A stretch of DNA of 64,000 nucleotides from Candidatus Epulonipiscium viviparus (lineage in GTDB: Bacteria; Bacillota; Clostridia; Lachnospirales; Cellulosilyticaceae). Of this stretch, positions 55,558 through 64,000 are shown piece by piece (the stretch's first letter is position 1; each line of letters begins with the position of its first letter). The position numbers were made by a program, and so were the translations under genes. The stretch lies in assembly GCF_030708075.1 (NCBI RefSeq), contig NZ_CP117982.1, positions 841,388 through 905,387 on the forward strand, given 5' to 3'. Below the pieces are notes generated by a model that did no database searches, was not told where the DNA came from, and saw only the letters and a list, made by a program, of their open reading frames with translations.

Positions 55558-56883
55558 TTATTTTCCGGCAATAGAAAGTTTGCGAATTAGTATGGATGGG
55601 CTTCCAACGTTAGCAAAAGTTATCTCGAAGTCGTTTGCGACGGCCTCTACATCTTGCAATAGATCAAAGAAGTTGCCTGATACCACAATTTGCTTTACTG
55701 CAGATGTAAGCTTGCCGTTTTCTATCATCAATCCGCGAGCAGATAGGGAGAAGTCGCCTGTGATGCTGTTTGCACCAGAGTGGAGACCGTCTAAGTCTGT
55801 GATATAGACACCGTTTGCCGCGATAGCTATGAGTTCATCTGCAGATAAAGTTCCGGGTTCAATGTACAGATTGCTGGCGTCAACTTTAATCGGGCTAGTG
55901 ACGCTGGCTTTGCTCGCATTGCCGGTTGATAGAGTGCCAGATTTATGCGCCGTGGAGAGGTTGTGGAGAAAACCGGTAAATATGCCGTTTTCAATGAGGT
56001 ACTTCTTATAAGTTTTAAAGCCCTCGTCGTCAAATCCACGGCTCGCAGAACTGTTTTCCATATAAGGATCATCTACTAAGTTTACGCAGAGGCTTGCAAT
56101 GGCCGTGCCCTCAAGTCCGGCTAGCTTCGACTTTCCTTTTTGCATGACGTCGGCAAAGAAGGCAGATTTCATGGCTTTTAGTAGACCGATAAAGGCCTTG
56201 TTTTCTAAAATGACTTTGTATGATCCAGACGGTATTGTTGCAGCGTTGACTTTGCGCGAAACATTCTTTAGTGCAGTATCGGCAACTTTGTCGAGATCCA
56301 GTGACGCAATAGATGTGTTGGCAGAAATGGCATAGCTGTCCACAACACCGCTATCTCCGTCTTTTAGTATCGGAAATATATATGCTACAATTTGGGTATT
56401 TTTAAACGATAAATCAAGGCCGCGTGAATTGGCAAGATGAATCTTAGATATTTGCGTGGCGATATTGGCAGACTCAACTTTTTCTACCTTATTCACAAGC
56501 TTTTTCTCGAGAAGAAGTGCCATATCTGTAATCTCTTTCGGAGAAAGATCTGCTATAGCGGTGTCGAATTGCTCGACCTCGATGTAGTCGCTGGCTCCTG
56601 CGTAGATAAATTCTCGCTCATCTTTTTCAACCAATGTTGCGCATTCTTTTGCGGTTTGTAGCAGCTGGTCTATTATGCTATCATCCATTCTTTCGCTATA
56701 TGCGTAGCCCATTTTGTTATCGATTAATCCTCTGAAACTTATTGCTTTGGCAGTGCTGATCTGATGCTCATCGATTTCCCCATCACAAGTAGAAACGCTA
56801 TTTTGTTTCGATTCTAATATATATATTTCACTGGCAGAAAATCCAGCCTCTTTTGCCTTTTCAAAAATTGTTGATATATTCAT
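55558..56883 (-). CDS. pmbA: TldD/PmbA family protein (TldE/PmbA subunit)
   Basis: 441 residues. N-terminal SVSTCDGEIDEHQISTAKAI, middle SYKVILENKAFIGLLKAM and C-terminal DLDGLHSGANSITGDFSLSA motif identify the non-catalytic TldE/PmbA partner, which lacks the HExxxH zinc site. With TldD it forms a protease that trims unfolded peptides (known for microcin B17 and CcdA in E. coli). One base after tldD. Confidence 0.92.
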   Translation of the reverse strand: MNISTIFEKAKEAGFSASEIYILESKQNSVSTCDGEIDEHQISTAKAISFRGLIDNKMGYAYSERMDDSIIDQLLQTAKECATLVEKDEREFIYAGASDYIEVEQFDTAIADLSPKEITDMALLLEKKLVNKVEKVESANIATQISKIHLANSRGLDLSFKNTQIVAYIFPILKDGDSGVVDSYAISANTSIASLDLDKVADTALKNVSRKVNAATIPSGSYKVILENKAFIGLLKAMKSAFFADVMQKGKSKLAGLEGTAIASLCVNLVDDPYMENSSASRGFDDEGFKTYKKYLIENGIFTGFLHNLSTAHKSGTLSTGNASKASVTSPIKVDASNLYIEPGTLSADELIAIAANGVYITDLDGLHSGANSITGDFSLSARGLMIENGKLTSAVKQIVVSGNFFDLLQDVEAVANDFEITFANVGSPSILIRKLSIAGK

Positions 56884-56884
56884 C

Positions 56885-58273
56885 TTAACGACCTCCCACG
56901 GTTATTTCTCGAACTCTAATAAGCGGTTGCCCAACATTTGTAGGAACAGAACCGCTGCTGGATCCGCACATTCCTGGAGCATGGCTAATATTGGATCCAA
57001 CCATGTCAATATTTAGCAATACTTCTTGTCCGCTGCCTATTAAGCTAGCGCCTCGAACGGGATGGTCGATTTTGCCGTTTTTAATAATGTAGCCTTCGGT
57101 AACAGCAAAATTGAACTCGCCAGTGATTGGGTTAACAGAGCCGCCGCCCATTTTCTTTGCGTATAAACCATAGTCTATAGACGCAATGATCGCTTCGTTG
57201 GAGTCGTCTCCTGGTGCAATATACGTGTTGGTCATTCGAGAGGTAGGGGCAAATTTATATGACTCGCGCCTGCCACTTCCGGAGCTAGGCATATTCATTC
57301 TGCGGCCATTAAAGCTGTCGACTAGGTAAGATTTGAGAATGCCGTTTTCGATTAAAATATTTTTTTGAGTAGGATGCCCTTCGTCGTCTATGTTTAGGGA
57401 ACCCCAAGCATTTGGAATGGTGCCATCGTCAATGGCGGTGACTTTTTCGTTGGCTATCTTTTGCCCTAACATATTGCAGAAGACGGAGTTACCCTTTGCA
57501 ACTGAGGTGGCTTCGAGAGAGTGCCCGCAAGCTTCGTGAAAAATAACTCCGCCAAAGCCGTTTTCGATTGCAACAGGCATTCGTCCTGCTGGGCAATAGT
57601 CGGCGTGTAACATGGTGGTCGCTATTATGGCAGTGTGTCGGCCCAATGCGTATAAATCGAGATCTTCGACTAATTCAAATCCCATACGTGAGCCAAAAGA
57701 GTCGGTGCCAGTTTGCCTATCACTGCCATTTTGAGCAATTGAAGAGGCGGTGACACGGGTTTGTATACGTCTATCGGAGGTGAGGAGTCCGTTGGAATTT
57801 GCAATCTGAACTTTTTGGTCGATTTCTACTAATGAAACGGTAACCTGAGATATTTCGTCGCTATATTCTGAGGCACCTCGATGTACTTCCTTGAGCTTGG
57901 CAATCTTGTGAGTTGCGGCAACGTCGCCGGGTACTTGTAATATCGGATGAATATTGGTTGGAATCGTTTCTACCAAGTTGATATTGACTGCCGCATCAGA
58001 AGTGGCGATACCATTTAGCGCTTCAGCTGCCCTCTTTGCAGTATCTAGCAAACTTTCGAGGCTGTCGTCGTTTGTATATGCGTACATGCTTTGGAAATCT
58101 TTGCATACGCGGATGCCTATTCCATAGTTTTGACCGCCAATTATATCATCGACTTTGCCCGCAACTAGCACGATGGACTTTTTGGTTGTATCCTCTACAA
58201 AAATTTCTGAGAAATCACCGCCAGTACTGAGTGCCATTTCTAGAACTTGTTTTAGAGTTTCTTTAGATAACAT
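56885..58273 (-). CDS. tldD: Metalloprotease TldD
   Basis: 462 residues. Zinc motif HEACGHSLEA (about 250-259), GGQNYGIGIRV near the N-terminus and the C-terminal GGGSVNPITGEFNFAVTEGY, with CGSSSGSVPTNVGQP further on. Catalytic partner of the PmbA-like gene downstream. GGAGGG precedes the ATG. Divergent from pyrB. Confidence 0.94.
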   Translation of the reverse strand: MLSKETLKQVLEMALSTGGDFSEIFVEDTTKKSIVLVAGKVDDIIGGQNYGIGIRVCKDFQSMYAYTNDDSLESLLDTAKRAAEALNGIATSDAAVNINLVETIPTNIHPILQVPGDVAATHKIAKLKEVHRGASEYSDEISQVTVSLVEIDQKVQIANSNGLLTSDRRIQTRVTASSIAQNGSDRQTGTDSFGSRMGFELVEDLDLYALGRHTAIIATTMLHADYCPAGRMPVAIENGFGGVIFHEACGHSLEATSVAKGNSVFCNMLGQKIANEKVTAIDDGTIPNAWGSLNIDDEGHPTQKNILIENGILKSYLVDSFNGRRMNMPSSGSGRRESYKFAPTSRMTNTYIAPGDDSNEAIIASIDYGLYAKKMGGGSVNPITGEFNFAVTEGYIIKNGKIDHPVRGASLIGSGQEVLLNIDMVGSNISHAPGMCGSSSGSVPTNVGQPLIRVREITVGGR

Positions 58274-58363
58274 ATTAGAGCCCTCCTTTTATTTTACATA
58301 CTAACTAATGATACGTCATGATAGCAGAATATTTCAAGGTGGTTTAAGTCGAAAAAAAATATA

Positions 58364-58392
58364 TTGCATTATAATATTATTTACCTTATAAT
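58364..58392 (+). promoter_or_regulatory. Vegetative promoter of pyrBI
   Basis: TTGCAT (58364-58369), 17-base spacer, TATAAT (58387-58392). The 30 bases left before the pyrB start are too short for a long attenuator leader. Confidence 0.8.
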
Positions 58393-58422
58393 GGGTACAA
58401 ATTTATAAAGGAGGAATTGCAG

Positions 58423-59337
58423 ATGAAACATTTGATAAATCCGCTCGACTTATCGATACATGAAATAGATAAAATTTTGGACTTGGCAACAGCGATACAG
58501 AAAGATCCAAAGCAATATGCCACGGCGGCATCAGGAAAAAAGCTTGCTACACTGTTTTATGAAGCAAGTACTAGAACGCGTCTAAGTCATGAGGCGGCTA
58601 TGCTAAATTTGGGAGGCGCGGTGCTAGGATTTTCTAGTGCAGATGCTAGTTCGGCAGCAAAGGGGGAGAGTATTGCAGATACAGTGCGCACGGTATCTTG
58701 CTATGCAGATGTAATAGCGATACGTCATCCGAAGGAGGGGGCAGCAGTTGTGGCGGCGGAGTATTCGGCAGTGCCGGTGATCAACGCTGGAGATGGAGGG
58801 CATGAGCATCCTACGCAAACGCTAACAGATTTGCTAACGATTCGTGCCGAAAAAGGTAGGCTAAATAATTTGACAGTGGGGCTTTGCGGAGATCTAAAAT
58901 TTGGTCGAACAGTGCATTCGCTGATTAAGGCTTTGGTGCGCTATAATAACATAAAATTTGTTTTGATTTCTCCGGAGGAATTGCGATTGCCTAATTATAT
59001 AATACAGGAGGTGCTAAAGCGAAACAACATAGAGTATGTAGAAGAGGAGCGCCTGAATACAGCATTACCGAATTTAGATTTGCTATATATGACGAGAGTG
59101 CAGAAAGAGAGATTTTTTAACGAGGCAGAGTATGTAAGAATGAAGGATTTTTATATTCTAGATGCTAAAAAGATGGAGCTTGCAAAAGACGATATGCTAG
59201 TACTTCATCCGCTACCGCGCGTAAATGAAATTCATCCGGAGGTAGATAACGATCCGAGAGCAGTCTACTTCAAACAAGTGCAGTATGGGGTATATGTGCG
59301 TATGGCACTAATCTTGACATTGCTAAATAAAATATAG
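58423..59337 (+). CDS. pyrB: Aspartate carbamoyltransferase catalytic subunit
   Basis: 304 residues. Second committed step of pyrimidine synthesis: carbamoyl phosphate plus aspartate to carbamoyl-aspartate. [15 protein letters not shown] (carbamoyl-phosphate site), [11 protein letters not shown] and HPLPRVNEI are intact. ATG at 58423 chosen because AAGGAGG is 8 bases upstream. Paired with pyrI 22 bases downstream. Confidence 0.97.
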   Translation: MKHLINPLDLSIHEIDKILDLATAIQKDPKQYATAASGKKLATLFYEASTRTRLSHEAAMLNLGGAVLGFSSADASSAAKGESIADTVRTVSCYADVIAIRHPKEGAAVVAAEYSAVPVINAGDGGHEHPTQTLTDLLTIRAEKGRLNNLTVGLCGDLKFGRTVHSLIKALVRYNNIKFVLISPEELRLPNYIIQEVLKRNNIEYVEEERLNTALPNLDLLYMTRVQKERFFNEAEYVRMKDFYILDAKKMELAKDDMLVLHPLPRVNEIHPEVDNDPRAVYFKQVQYGVYVRMALILTLLNKI

Positions 59338-59359
59338 AATAAAAGGGAAGTGATCACTG

Positions 59360-59800
59360 ATGCTAAATCATACATTAAATGTGAGCGGAATACTAGAAGG
59401 TTTTGTGCTAGATCATATTGCGGCGGGGAAGAGCATGGAAATTTATAAGTATCTAAATTTGGAGAAGCTCGACTATTGCGTGGCTATTATAAAAAACGCG
59501 AAGAGTAATAAAATGGGGAAAAAAGATATCATCAAAATTGAGTGTCCAACAGATACTATCAATATGGATATCCTAGGTTTTATTGATAATAATATTACAG
59601 TGAATATAATAAAGAATGAGCGAATCGTCGAAAAAAAGGAACTGAGCTTGCCAAATAAAATTAGCAATGTGATTAAATGTAAGAACCCGCGTTGCGTTAC
59701 ATCTATAGAGCAAGGACTGGAGCATATATTTTTGCTAACAGATAGCGAAAAGAAGACGTATCGCTGTAGGTATTGCGAGGAAAAGTATAAATGGAACTAG
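59360..59800 (+). CDS. pyrI: Aspartate carbamoyltransferase regulatory subunit
   Basis: 146 residues. Nucleotide-binding N-terminal domain (about 1-98) and a zinc domain with C107-x4-C112 and C136-x2-C139. Makes ATCase allosteric to CTP/ATP. GGGAAGTGA precedes the ATG. Confidence 0.95.
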   Translation: MLNHTLNVSGILEGFVLDHIAAGKSMEIYKYLNLEKLDYCVAIIKNAKSNKMGKKDIIKIECPTDTINMDILGFIDNNITVNIIKNERIVEKKELSLPNKISNVIKCKNPRCVTSIEQGLEHIFLLTDSEKKTYRCRYCEEKYKWN

Positions 59801-59834
59801 TAGTTGCAATTGGTAATTATTGTTAAGGAAAATA

Positions 59835-59863
59835 TTGACAGAAACGGGATGTCATGATATTAT
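59835..59863 (+). promoter_or_regulatory. Strong vegetative-type promoter of the GH16 gene
   Basis: Consensus TTGACA (59835-59840), 17-base spacer, TATTAT (59858-59863), 32 bases before the start. Confidence 0.8.
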
Positions 59864-59895
59864 AAAATATATAAAATGTGAAGGAGGATCTACAT

Positions 59896-61479
59896 ATGTC
59901 AAAAAAAATAGCAATGATATTGACCGTATTTGCGGCTTCATGCGGAGTTGTTTCTGCACAAGAGTTAGTTCCGACATCGGGGTTTACATTTGAAGAAGGA
60001 GATTTTATACCTGTTTCTTCTAATGAAGAGATCACTACCGTAAAAACCGTAACTGGGGCGGGAGTTACTAATGGAGATCAAGCAGTATTATTTACGATTG
60101 ACAAAGGTTTGTTGCCTAAAGGAGAGTATAATAATGATACTAGCACTAAGCTAGTTTTTGAGGCACCAGCAGAGGGATGGCAGATTAAAGATGTTTTCTC
60201 AGTAGACTTATATAATCCTGGGTCTAAGCCAATTCAAATACGCGCATTTATCACAGATGCTGCGGGCACCACGGCTATGTACTACACGAGTGTTCCAGGA
60301 AAGGCAAGCCATACTCTTAAGCTAACTCAAGATTTGTTTGTTAAGCAACCAGAGACTTGGGCCGTGGAAACGCCAGTGGGGCTCGCTAATAAAAGTTTGG
60401 ATGTTAGCAATATTAAGTCGATTGGATTTGGTATTTATGAGCTTGCTGCAAGCCCTGGAGATGGATTTGTGATAGATAATATGTATGGCATCTCAGGCGC
60501 CGGAACGACAACTTATGAATTGCCGAAAAAAGAAGTAAATTATGGAGTGAGAGTAGATAACAACCCTGCTAACGAAATATTAATAGAAAATCCCCAATAT
60601 TTACCATTAACGGACCCTAATAACATTCGTCAGTGGAAAATGAGTGAAATGTTTTCTGATGAGTTTGATGGTACCGAGTTGGATACAACCAAATGGAGTG
60701 GCTATCATAGATTTTGGACAGGAAGGCAGCCGTCGATATTTGATCCGAAAAATGTTTCGGTAGGAGATGGGTTATTGGTGCTAACTTCCACTTGGGAAGA
60801 TGAACCAACTGATCTGATGATAGAGGCAAATAAGAAGTTGAAACCCGGAGATGCTATTTATGAGGATATCTCGGCATCGGCGGTGCAATCTATAGAGCCG
60901 ACAGGATATGGATATTATGAGCTACGCGCTAAGACCGCACCGATATCGATTGCTTCTGCGTTTTGGTTTAGAGATCCGAAAGTGTCTAAGCAAGAGATTG
61001 ACATTTTTGAGCAGGTAGGCCGACCGGTAAATGCAAATCGCTTAAATTTGAATGGCAGCTCATATCCTATGAATACGCATTGGTTTAAGGAAGGTACAGA
61101 TATTTCAAATGGTAGAATTTATAACACTGGCGTAGATTTAACTGCAGATTTTCATATATACGGATTTGAGTGGGATACGTATTACTTGAGATTTTACATT
61201 GATGGGGTGTTAGTTCATGAGATCGATAATAGCATAGACTATAAAATTGACGGCTCGCAATATTTGCTATTTGATATGGAAACCAATATTTATGGTAGCA
61301 AGCCTCCAGAAAAAGAAGCGTTTGAGTATAAACCAGGTGAGAGAAATCCAGCAGACTATGAAATTGATTATATTAGAGTGTGGCGATCCGATATTCCGCA
61401 AGCATCAAATCCAGGAGTGCCCGCGTCGAGAGATAATTTGGATTTAAACACTGCTAAAGTAAAAGCAGGCATCGAGTAA
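59896..61479 (+). CDS. Secreted GH16 glycoside hydrolase (agarase/porphyranase-like)
   Basis: 527 residues. Signal peptide 1-21 (ending VVSA), a beta-sandwich domain that may bind carbohydrate (about 25-205), linker, then a GH16 domain (about 235-500): MFSDEFDGTELDTTKWSGYH, the catalytic E367-x-D369-x-x-E372 (QEIDIFEQ), NTHWFKEG, DFHIYGFEWD and DYIRVWRSD. The sequence style is that of marine beta-agarases/porphyranases; the exact substrate is not determined. ATG at 59896 follows AAGGAGG. The last 108 bases of its coding end belong to a 117-bp repeat that recurs downstream, and part of the gene is mirrored at the window end. Confidence 0.9.
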   Translation: MSKKIAMILTVFAASCGVVSAQELVPTSGFTFEEGDFIPVSSNEEITTVKTVTGAGVTNGDQAVLFTIDKGLLPKGEYNNDTSTKLVFEAPAEGWQIKDVFSVDLYNPGSKPIQIRAFITDAAGTTAMYYTSVPGKASHTLKLTQDLFVKQPETWAVETPVGLANKSLDVSNIKSIGFGIYELAASPGDGFVIDNMYGISGAGTTTYELPKKEVNYGVRVDNNPANEILIENPQYLPLTDPNNIRQWKMSEMFSDEFDGTELDTTKWSGYHRFWTGRQPSIFDPKNVSVGDGLLVLTSTWEDEPTDLMIEANKKLKPGDAIYEDISASAVQSIEPTGYGYYELRAKTAPISIASAFWFRDPKVSKQEIDIFEQVGRPVNANRLNLNGSSYPMNTHWFKEGTDISNGRIYNTGVDLTADFHIYGFEWDTYYLRFYIDGVLVHEIDNSIDYKIDGSQYLLFDMETNIYGSKPPEKEAFEYKPGERNPADYEIDYIRVWRSDIPQASNPGVPASRDNLDLNTAKVKAGIE

Positions 61480-62408
61480 TTGGGTAAAATTAGAGTGTGG
61501 CGATCTGATATTCCGCAAGCATCAAAACCAGGAGGGCCCGCGTCGAGAGATAATTTGGATTTAAACACTGCTAAAGTAAAAGCAGGCATCGAGTAATTGG
61601 GTAAAATTAGAGTGTGGCGATCCGATATTCCGCAAGCATCAAAGCCAGGAGTGCCCGCGTCGAGAGATAATTTGGATTTAAACACTGCTAAAGTAAAAGC
61701 AGGCATCGAGTAATTGGGTAAAATTAGAGTGTGGCAATCTGATATTCCGCAAGCATCAAATCCAGGAGTGCCCGCGTCGAGAGATAATTTAGATTTAAAC
61801 ACTGCTAAAGTAAAAGCAGGCATCGAGTAATTGAGTAAAAGAGAGAGGTTATAAAATGAGAATAGATAATAATCCGATTAACGAAGTATTAATAGAAAAT
61901 CCCCAATATTTACCATTAACAGACCCGACTAATATTCGTCAGTGGAAAATGAGTGCAATGTTTTCTGATGAGTTTGATGGCACCGAAATAGATTCTAATA
62001 GATGGAGTAATTATCATAGATTTTGGGCAGGAAGGCAACCGTCGGTATTTGATCCCAAGAATGTTTCGGTAAGAGATGGGTCATTGCTGTTAACTTGCAC
62101 CTGGGAAGATGAACCAACTAATTTGATGATAGAAGCAAATAAGACGGTGCAAGAGGGAGAGAGAATCTATGAGAATATTTCTGCTTGTGCAGTTCAGTCG
62201 ATAGAGCGTACAGGATATGGATACTATGAATTGCGAGCAAGGACCGCGCCGATATCGATTGCTTCTGCGTTTTGGTTTAGAGATCCGATCGAGTCGAAGC
62301 AAGAGATTGATATTTTTGAGCAGGTAGGTCGACCTGTAAATGCAAATCGCTTAAATTTGAATGGTAGTTCGTACCCTATGAATACGCATTGGTTTAAGGA
62401 AGGGAAAG
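60861..62408 (+). repeat. Left arm of large inverted repeat
   Basis: Mirrors 62453-64000. Corresponding positions always add up to 124861, so there are no net length changes over 1548 bases. A few substitutions separate the arms. It covers the second half of the GH16 gene, the 117-bp repeats and the truncated GH16 copy. Confidence 0.95.
61372..61839 (+). repeat. 117-bp tandem repeat of the GH16 3' end
   Basis: Four units starting at 61372, 61489, 61606 and 61723. The first is the real end of the GH16 gene; the others repeat its last 36 codons plus the TAA and about 9 bases. Each keeps the stop codon, so they are not translated onto the enzyme. This fills the 376 bases between the GH16 gene and the truncated copy. 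Confidence 0.95.
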
Positions 62409-62467
62409 GCTTAAATCGATCCCAGTGTTATAAACTTTACAATTTGAATAATCTTTCCCTTCCTTAA
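61856..62467 (+). pseudogene. Truncated GH16 copy (plus-strand, left arm)
   Basis: Starts MRIDNNPINEVLIENPQYLP, matching the GH16 gene at 59896 from about residue 218, so it lacks signal peptide and N-terminal domain. It contains QEIDIFEQ and NTHWFKEGK, then breaks at 62408 into the 44-base spacer and the inverted arm, ending in unrelated codons. A GAGAGG ribosome-like site precedes the ATG. Lacking the C-terminal half of the fold, it cannot be an active enzyme. Confidence 0.85.
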
Positions 62468-63005
62468 ACCAATGCGTATTCATAGGGTACGAACTACCAT
62501 TCAAATTTAAGCGATTTGCATTTACAGGTCGACCTACCTGCTCAAAAATATCAATCTCTTGCTTCGACTCGATCGGATCTCTAAACCAAAACGCAGAAGC
62601 AATCGATATCGGCGCGGTCCTTGCTCGCAATTCATAGTATCCATATCCTGTACGCTCTATCGACTGAACTGCACAAGCAGAAATATTCTCATAGATTCTC
62701 TCTCCCTCTTGCACCGTCTTATTTGCTTCTATCATCAAATTAGTTGGTTCATCTTCCCAGGTGCAAGTTAACAGCAATGACCCATCTCTTACCGAAACAT
62801 TTTTGGGATCAAATACCGACGGTTGCCTTCCTGCCCAAAATCTATGATAATTACTCCATCTATTAGAATCTATTTCGGTGCCATCAAACTCATCAGAAAA
62901 CATTGCACTCATTTTCCACTGACGAATATTAGTCGGGTCTGTTAATGGTAAATATTGGGGGTTTTCTATTAATACTTCGTTAATCGGATTATTATCTATT
63001 CTCAT
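62394..63005 (-). pseudogene. Truncated GH16 copy (minus-strand, right arm)
   Basis: Same protein as the plus-strand copy up to NTHWFKEGK, then 15 more GH16-like residues from the spacer (to GIDL) before running into the inverted arm and stopping. Nucleotide differences from the left copy are few and those I checked are silent (for example AAT/AAC Asn and AAG/AAA Lys). Confidence 0.85.
62409..62452. other. 44-bp spacer at the palindrome centre
   Basis: Read on the minus strand it continues the GH16 homology (DYSNCKVYNTGIDL), whereas on the plus strand it does not. So the minus-strand copy is the original and the plus-strand arm is the inverted duplicate. Confidence 0.8.
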
Positions 63006-63021
63006 TTTATAACCTCTCTTT

Positions 63022-63489
63022 TTTACTCAATTACTCGATGCCTGCTTTTACTTTAGCAGTGTTTAAATCCAAATTATCTCTCGACGCGGGCACTCCTGGT
63101 TTTGATGCTTGCGGAATATCAGATTGCCACACTCTAATTTTACCCAATTACTCGATGCCTGCTTTTACTTTAGCAGTGTTTAAATCCAAATTATCTCTCG
63201 ACGCGGGCACTCCTGGCTTTGATGCTTGCGGAATATCGGATCGCCACACTCTAATTTTATCCAATTACTCGATGCCTGCTTTTACTTTAGCAGTGTTTAA
63301 ATCTAAATTATCTCTCGACGCGGGCCCTCCTGGTTTTGATGCTTGCGGAATATCGGATCGCCACCCTCTAATTTTACCCAATTACTCGATGCCTGCTTTT
63401 ACTTTAGCAGTGTTTAAATCCAAATTATCTCTCGACGCGGGCACTCCTGGTTTTGATGCTTGCGGAATATCGGATCGCCACACTCTAAT
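63022..63489 (-). repeat. 117-bp tandem repeats, mirrored copy
   Basis: Four units on the minus strand corresponding to 61372-61839, with several single-base differences from the left array (for example Asn to Lys in QASNPG/QASKPG). Confidence 0.93.
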
Positions 63490-64000
63490 ATAATCAATTT
63501 CATAGTCTGCTGGATTTCTCTCACCTGGTTTATACTCAAACGCTTCTTTTTCTGGAGGCTTGCTACCATAAATATTGGTTTCCATATCAAATAGCAAATA
63601 TTGCGAGCCGTCAATTTTATAGTCTATGCTATTATCGATCTCATGAACTAACACCCCATCAATGTAAAATCTCAAGTAATACGTATCCCACTCAAATCCG
63701 TATATATGAAAATCTGCAGTTAAATCTACGCCAGTGTTATAAATTCTACCATTTGAAATATCTGTACCTTCCTTAAACCAATGCGTATTCATAGGATATG
63801 AGCTGCCATTCAAATTTAAGCGATTTGCATTTACCGGTCGGCCTACCTGCTCAAAAATGTCAATCTCTTGCTTAGACACTTTCGGATCTCTAAACCAAAA
63901 CGCAGAAGCAATCGATATCGGTGCGGTCTTAGCGCGTAGCTCATAATATCCATATCCTGTCGGCTCTATAGATTGCACCGCCGATGCCGAGATATCCTCA
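63382..64000 (-). CDS. Second GH16 hydrolase, partial (enters from the window edge)
   Basis: About 206 C-terminal residues, open to the window edge, identical to the GH16 gene at 59896 except Asn to Lys in QASKPG. Contains catalytic QEIDIFEQ and the full C-terminal half. Its 5' part lies beyond base 64000; whether signal peptide and promoter are also mirrored cannot be seen. Confidence 0.85.
   Translation of the reverse strand, partial: EDISASAVQSIEPTGYGYYELRAKTAPISIASAFWFRDPKVSKQEIDIFEQVGRPVNANRLNLNGSSYPMNTHWFKEGTDISNGRIYNTGVDLTADFHIYGFEWDTYYLRFYIDGVLVHEIDNSIDYKIDGSQYLLFDMETNIYGSKPPEKEAFEYKPGERNPADYEIDYIRVWRSDIPQASKPGVPASRDNLDLNTAKVKAGIE

Larger units (their letters stand above)
62453..64000 (-). 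repeat. Right arm of large inverted repeat (runs off the window)
   Basis: Reverse complement of 60861-62408. The match is still intact at the last base, so the true arm may be longer. Confidence 0.95.

Noticed and set aside
58274..58422. Pyrimidine attenuator (PyrR-type) before pyrB
   Set aside because: The promoter leaves only about 30 bases of leader and no terminator hairpin is present.
61368..61823. 151-codon minus-strand frame over the 117-bp repeats (and its mirror at 63038-63493)
   Set aside because: Arises because 117 is a multiple of three; antisense to GH16 codons and without a start signal.
61372..63489. Tandem 117-bp repeats as a CRISPR array or integron attC sites
   Set aside because: Units are contiguous coding sequence of the GH16 3' end without spacers; no cas or integrase genes nearby.
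60861..64000. Large inverted repeat as ends of a transposon
   Set aside because: Only 44 bases lie between the arms and no transposase is encoded; a fold-back duplication fits better.

Overview
The window reads as a low-GC, endospore-forming, flagellated, anaerobic Firmicute of the Clostridia/Lachnospirales type. The sporulation genes (spoIIR, spoIIIAA-AH, two CotH-like proteins), the flgK-flgL-fliW-csrA-fliB order and the recJ-apt-relA order all point that way. A Cys-type sulfatase, the radical-SAM enzyme that would activate it, and agarase/porphyranase-like GH16 proteins suggest feeding on sulfated algal polysaccharide. A marine herbivore gut symbiont related to Epulopiscium/Cellulosilyticum would fit; this is inference, because no rRNA is present.

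Layout. 1-3.6 kb: late flagellar genes, the FliW/CsrA switch and a FliB-like flagellin methylase. 3.7-5.2 kb: spoIIR and rsmA. 5.2-8.4 kb: one large repeat-bearing gene broken by two frameshifts, the second at an A9 slippery run. 8.5-13.3 kb (minus): recJ-apt-relA. 13.5-22.2 kb: the complete spoIIIA operon and glgB, flanked by two paralogous coiled-coil genes of unknown function. 22.4-26.6 kb: dnaE, split by an ORF-less group II intron directly after a codon for a probable catalytic Asp. 26.6-33.2 kb: a CotH/DUF4956/VTC operon, a two-component system and a second CotH gene. 33.3-41.8 kb: housekeeping genes (aspS, HAD phosphatase, signal peptidase, folC), the sulfatase-maturating enzyme, a BI-1 family protein, a secreted protein and a rhomboid protease.

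41.8-47.1 kb holds a response regulator-kinase-rhomboid operon divergent from a tandem array of six small secreted-protein genes. Five share a 17-residue repeat, and five copies of one upstream cassette carry an OmpR-box-like direct repeat. 47.2-49.9 kb: a metallophosphoesterase lacking its N-terminus abuts a typA/bipA gene lacking its P-loop and carrying a 60-bp internal duplication. 50.0-54.0 kb: a type III restriction-modification pair with G8 and G10 tracts (candidate phase variation) and a Res subunit apparently lacking its nuclease domain.

54.1-58.3 kb (minus): tldD-pmbA-sulfatase. 58.4-59.8 kb: pyrB-pyrI. 59.9 kb to the end: a secreted GH16 enzyme followed by 117-bp tandem repeats of its 3' end, a truncated GH16 copy, and a large inverted repeat (arms of at least 1548 bp, 44-bp spacer) that mirrors all of this to the window edge. 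No tRNA, rRNA, transposase or CRISPR array was recognised.
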